From contig NW_026570295.1 of the NCBI RefSeq assembly GCF_019649055.1, forward strand, positions 124,001 through 188,000: a DNA stretch of 64,000 nucleotides, written 5' to 3'. The DNA comes from Paramacrobiotus metropolitanus (Eukaryota > Tardigrada > Eutardigrada > Parachela > Macrobiotidae). Shown here piece by piece: positions 62,501-64,000 of the stretch (position 1 is the first letter of the stretch; every line of letters begins with the position of its first letter). Made by a program: the position numbers and the translations under genes. The notes under the pieces were generated by a model that did not search any database, was not told the DNA's origin, and saw only the letters and a program-made list of their open reading frames with translations.

Positions 62501-63566
62501 TCACACTGGCCCGGTCGGGTATGGAGGAGTCGGTGATGGGAGGGAGGAACGCGACCATCTGCTGAATCATTTTCACCATGCTTTCCCGGGTATTTGGCCG
62601 CTCCATTAATTTACGCAACTCCTGCGATCATTGGAATCTCATAACTCAAAAGCGATTTAAAACATCTTGATATAGTTTAACGCAACGAAAAATAAAAACT
62701 GTAATGTAAAAAATTAATAATACTGCGATTTTCCTCGAAAGATGTTATATTCAATCAGTTTCCGATTTTGTATGAGTACTTTTACTCAGCAGGCAAAAGA
62801 AAACAAGACAGGCATCAAAAATTGAAGTATTCCGAACAAATTTCATAAATGCAACAATTATTTCGATTTTCCCCCACTTTTTTGCAAGGAAAATGCGTAC
62901 TCGATCTATTTCCACCTTCGTATTTTTTTCCTACAATGCTTCTATAAAAAACAAGAACGACATACAGCTAAAATATTTTCAAACTCTCCAAAAATTAAAG
63001 AAAAAATTTTAAACAGACGGCGAAAAATACTCAAACTACAGAAAAGCAGCAGAAAATAAATTATTAACGCAAAAGCCTCCAATTCAGGATAAATTAGAAA
63101 AATATTTTAAAATCACTAAAAATCGTGAAAAAAACTATCTCCATACCTTGTAGAGTTCCAGGACACTGGAGGAGGCCAGAACCCCATCGCGCATCCTGAT
63201 GGCATCCCACGCGGAATCAATAAACGCCTTAACGGTCTTCCGCGATTCCGAGGGATGGTTGGGACTGACAGTTGCCAACGATGCGCGTTTTCCATCGCGC
63301 ACTTTCTGCGGATGCTTGGTCTGGGGATTACTGGTTGCACCGGGACTCTTCTTACTTCCCGTTGGTGCCTGCTGAGCCACAGGTTCTTCCTCAGTCATCG
63401 GGGACCCGAAGGAACGATCCAGTTCATCAGGCCACACTAAACTGTCATTTTCGTCAGCGCCGTTCACAGCTGCATCAGCCACTGGTCCGTCGTAAACGGC
63501 CGCGGCGGGGACGACGTCCTCGGGATCAACAGGATGCTCGTACCAATCCATCCCGTTTGCAGCCAT
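44221..63566 (-). CDS. ATR: ATR checkpoint kinase, 23 exons, 2087 aa
   Basis: PIKK-family kinase that senses RPA-coated single-stranded DNA with ATRIP and phosphorylates CHK1. Exons: 63147-63566, 62304-62621, 59641-60141, 58806-59157, 58492-58610, 55662-55934, 55116-55318, 54904-55026, 53989-54446, 53041-53383, 52260-52584, 51141-51458, 50611-50714, 49988-50309, 49320-49601, 48502-48786, 47916-48075, 47160-47507, 46494-46772, 45752-46058, 45168-45352, 44308-44518, 44221-44248. Every join keeps phase with GT-AG ends. HEAT-like exons come first, then FAT, kinase and FATC. The start is the ATG at 63566, preceding GMDWYEHPVDPEDVV. At 2087 aa it is shorter than vertebrate ATR (about 2640), mainly on the N-terminal side; exons of whole-codon length in the long introns could have been missed. 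Exon 53989-54446 has two in-phase donors (alternative end 53995). Introns carry a MULE (56219-58296) and TE-A copy 3. Confidence 0.93.
56219..58296. mobile_element. MULE transposon in ATR intron, exact 9-bp TSD
   Basis: Starts CGAAATGGCTGTGCGCCCC and ends GGGGCGCATAGCAGTCACC. Exact 9-bp duplications, TATATTTTA, lie at 56210-56218 and 58297-58305. The left end has three units of about 35 bp (from 56225, 56261 and 56296), each with an inner GCGCCCCGA/CGGGCGC palindrome; the right end has the same in reverse. It encodes a damaged transposase on the minus strand, the same strand as ATR. The related 1122-bp element at 24964 shares its ends. Confidence 0.9.
56698..57939 (-). pseudogene. MULE transposase fused to ULP1-like protease domain (internal stop)
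   Basis: One frame from the ATG at 57939 to a stop at 56698, broken by a single TAA at 57529 after KEMFQL. N-terminal: a FAR1/FLYWCH-type zinc domain (RYSKITYECIHYGEPRTHRK, later VCIVIKI and EGHSHEIS). Middle: the start of the RNase H-like MULE core, YPEVIFVDGTYRINFERY (first Asp) and ELSAVFCDR (second Asp). The third acidic residue is missing because the frame then passes straight into a C48/ULP1-like end: RDHFVTFKADP (His), IYLFDSLG (Asp), VPKQAAGSNNCAVYSCAFAL (Gln and Cys). So transposase C-terminus and protease N-terminus seem deleted together. Not active as it stands. Confidence 0.75.
60569..62059. mobile_element. TE-A copy 3 in ATR intron (1491 bp)
   Basis: Same ends as copies 1 and 2: TCAATAGATTCATATATCC at the left and GCGCGACCGATACTTG at the right, with the GC hairpin (GGTCGCGCGCTAGCGCGACC) just inside. 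Colinear with copy 1 over its full length and free of nested insertions. Flanks are ...TGTTA and TAGTA..., so again at most a TA could be duplicated. No coding capacity. Inserted between ATR exons 2 and 3. Confidence 0.8.
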
Positions 63567-64000
63567 GATCGATACGGAAAGAAAACTCAAGCTTCCTGAA
63601 GGTGGCGTGGATCGCTGCTCGCAGTTGGCACTATGTCCGAGCGCTGACAATAAAACCAGGTTTTCAGGATGCCTCGAAGAGTGGATGCTGCCACAGTACC
63701 ACACTGCATCAATACAGGTAGATTCTGATTACTGATTACTGCAGGTTTCAAAACGCTCGAATCAAAAATCTTGAATCAAGTCACATGACGATACATGATG
63801 AACTAACCAAAAACTCTGAAATACTGCTACTGAAGCGTGGGGAAAGGAAGGGAATTATTGCTATATATATAGTATTTTTGTAAAATTTCCATTCGAGGCT
63901 TGAGTTGGACGGACTAATGTGAAGTTGTAGGTACGGAAAATAAAAGAAAAATCATGCTTGTCAAGTTCGTGCGCTATTATTGTGGCGGAACCGGAAGTTT
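63567..64000. promoter_or_regulatory. ATR 5' flank (putative promoter/5' UTR)
   Basis: The ATR frame stays open upstream of its ATG to about 63704 but without another ATG. The region to the window edge is the likely promoter and 5' UTR. No clear TATA box or other motif was recognised. Confidence 0.3.

Overview
The window is animal nuclear DNA. Its genes are split by many GT-AG introns, often 55-110 bp long, and it carries metazoan genes: trehalase, a fasciclin-domain protein, a 7TM chemoreceptor-like gene, a MAP3K4-type gene, CHMP5 and ATR. An N-terminal module fused to an F-box, in two tandem copies, recalls protein families I associate from memory with tardigrades. I read the source as a probable tardigrade, or at least an ecdysozoan, but no marker in the window proves it.

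Layout. 0-1.8 kb: 5' exons of a trehalase on the minus strand, running off the left edge. 2.6-9.4 kb: two tandem paralogues of a Tudor/Agenet-like plus F-box gene; the first is decayed and the second is a clean three-exon 573-aa gene. 9.7-11.9 kb: a complete seven-exon secreted FAS1 protein (minus, 391 aa). 12.5-14.8 kb: a five-exon gustatory-receptor-like 7TM gene (plus, 434 aa). 15.7-18.9 kb: exons of a large scaffold-like protein that I link to MAP3K4. It is followed by a MAP3K4-type kinase N-lobe exon in the opposite orientation with a palindrome at its glycine loop. 19.9-30.7 kb: a segmental duplication of a two-Ig-domain secreted protein gene, one copy broken and one intact. A pair of head-to-tail copies of one element (TE-A) sits in the older copy and is itself invaded by two foldback elements and a MULE-type element.

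31-44 kb is repeat-rich. It holds a hairpin MITE, a 3.2-kb foldback element whose arms each carry the same transposon DNA-binding-domain ORF, a 91-bp tandem array, a CHMP5-like gene with an exon-loss scar and a frameshift, and a hAT-like element with a perfect 42-bp-arm palindrome.

44.2-63.6 kb is one gene: ATR on the minus strand. I reconstructed it as 23 exons with continuous phase (2087 aa) from the initiator ATG to the FATC end. Two of its introns hold transposons: a MULE with a fused ULP1-like protease domain and an exact 9-bp target duplication, and a third TE-A copy.

The genes do not form a pathway; they are ordinary neighbours in a transposon-rich region. The less familiar material is the Tudor-like/F-box family, the TE-A element, the MULE/ULP1 element with its related foldback relative, and the broken kinase gene. 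All exon joins were made by reading splice sites and phase, with no transcript support.
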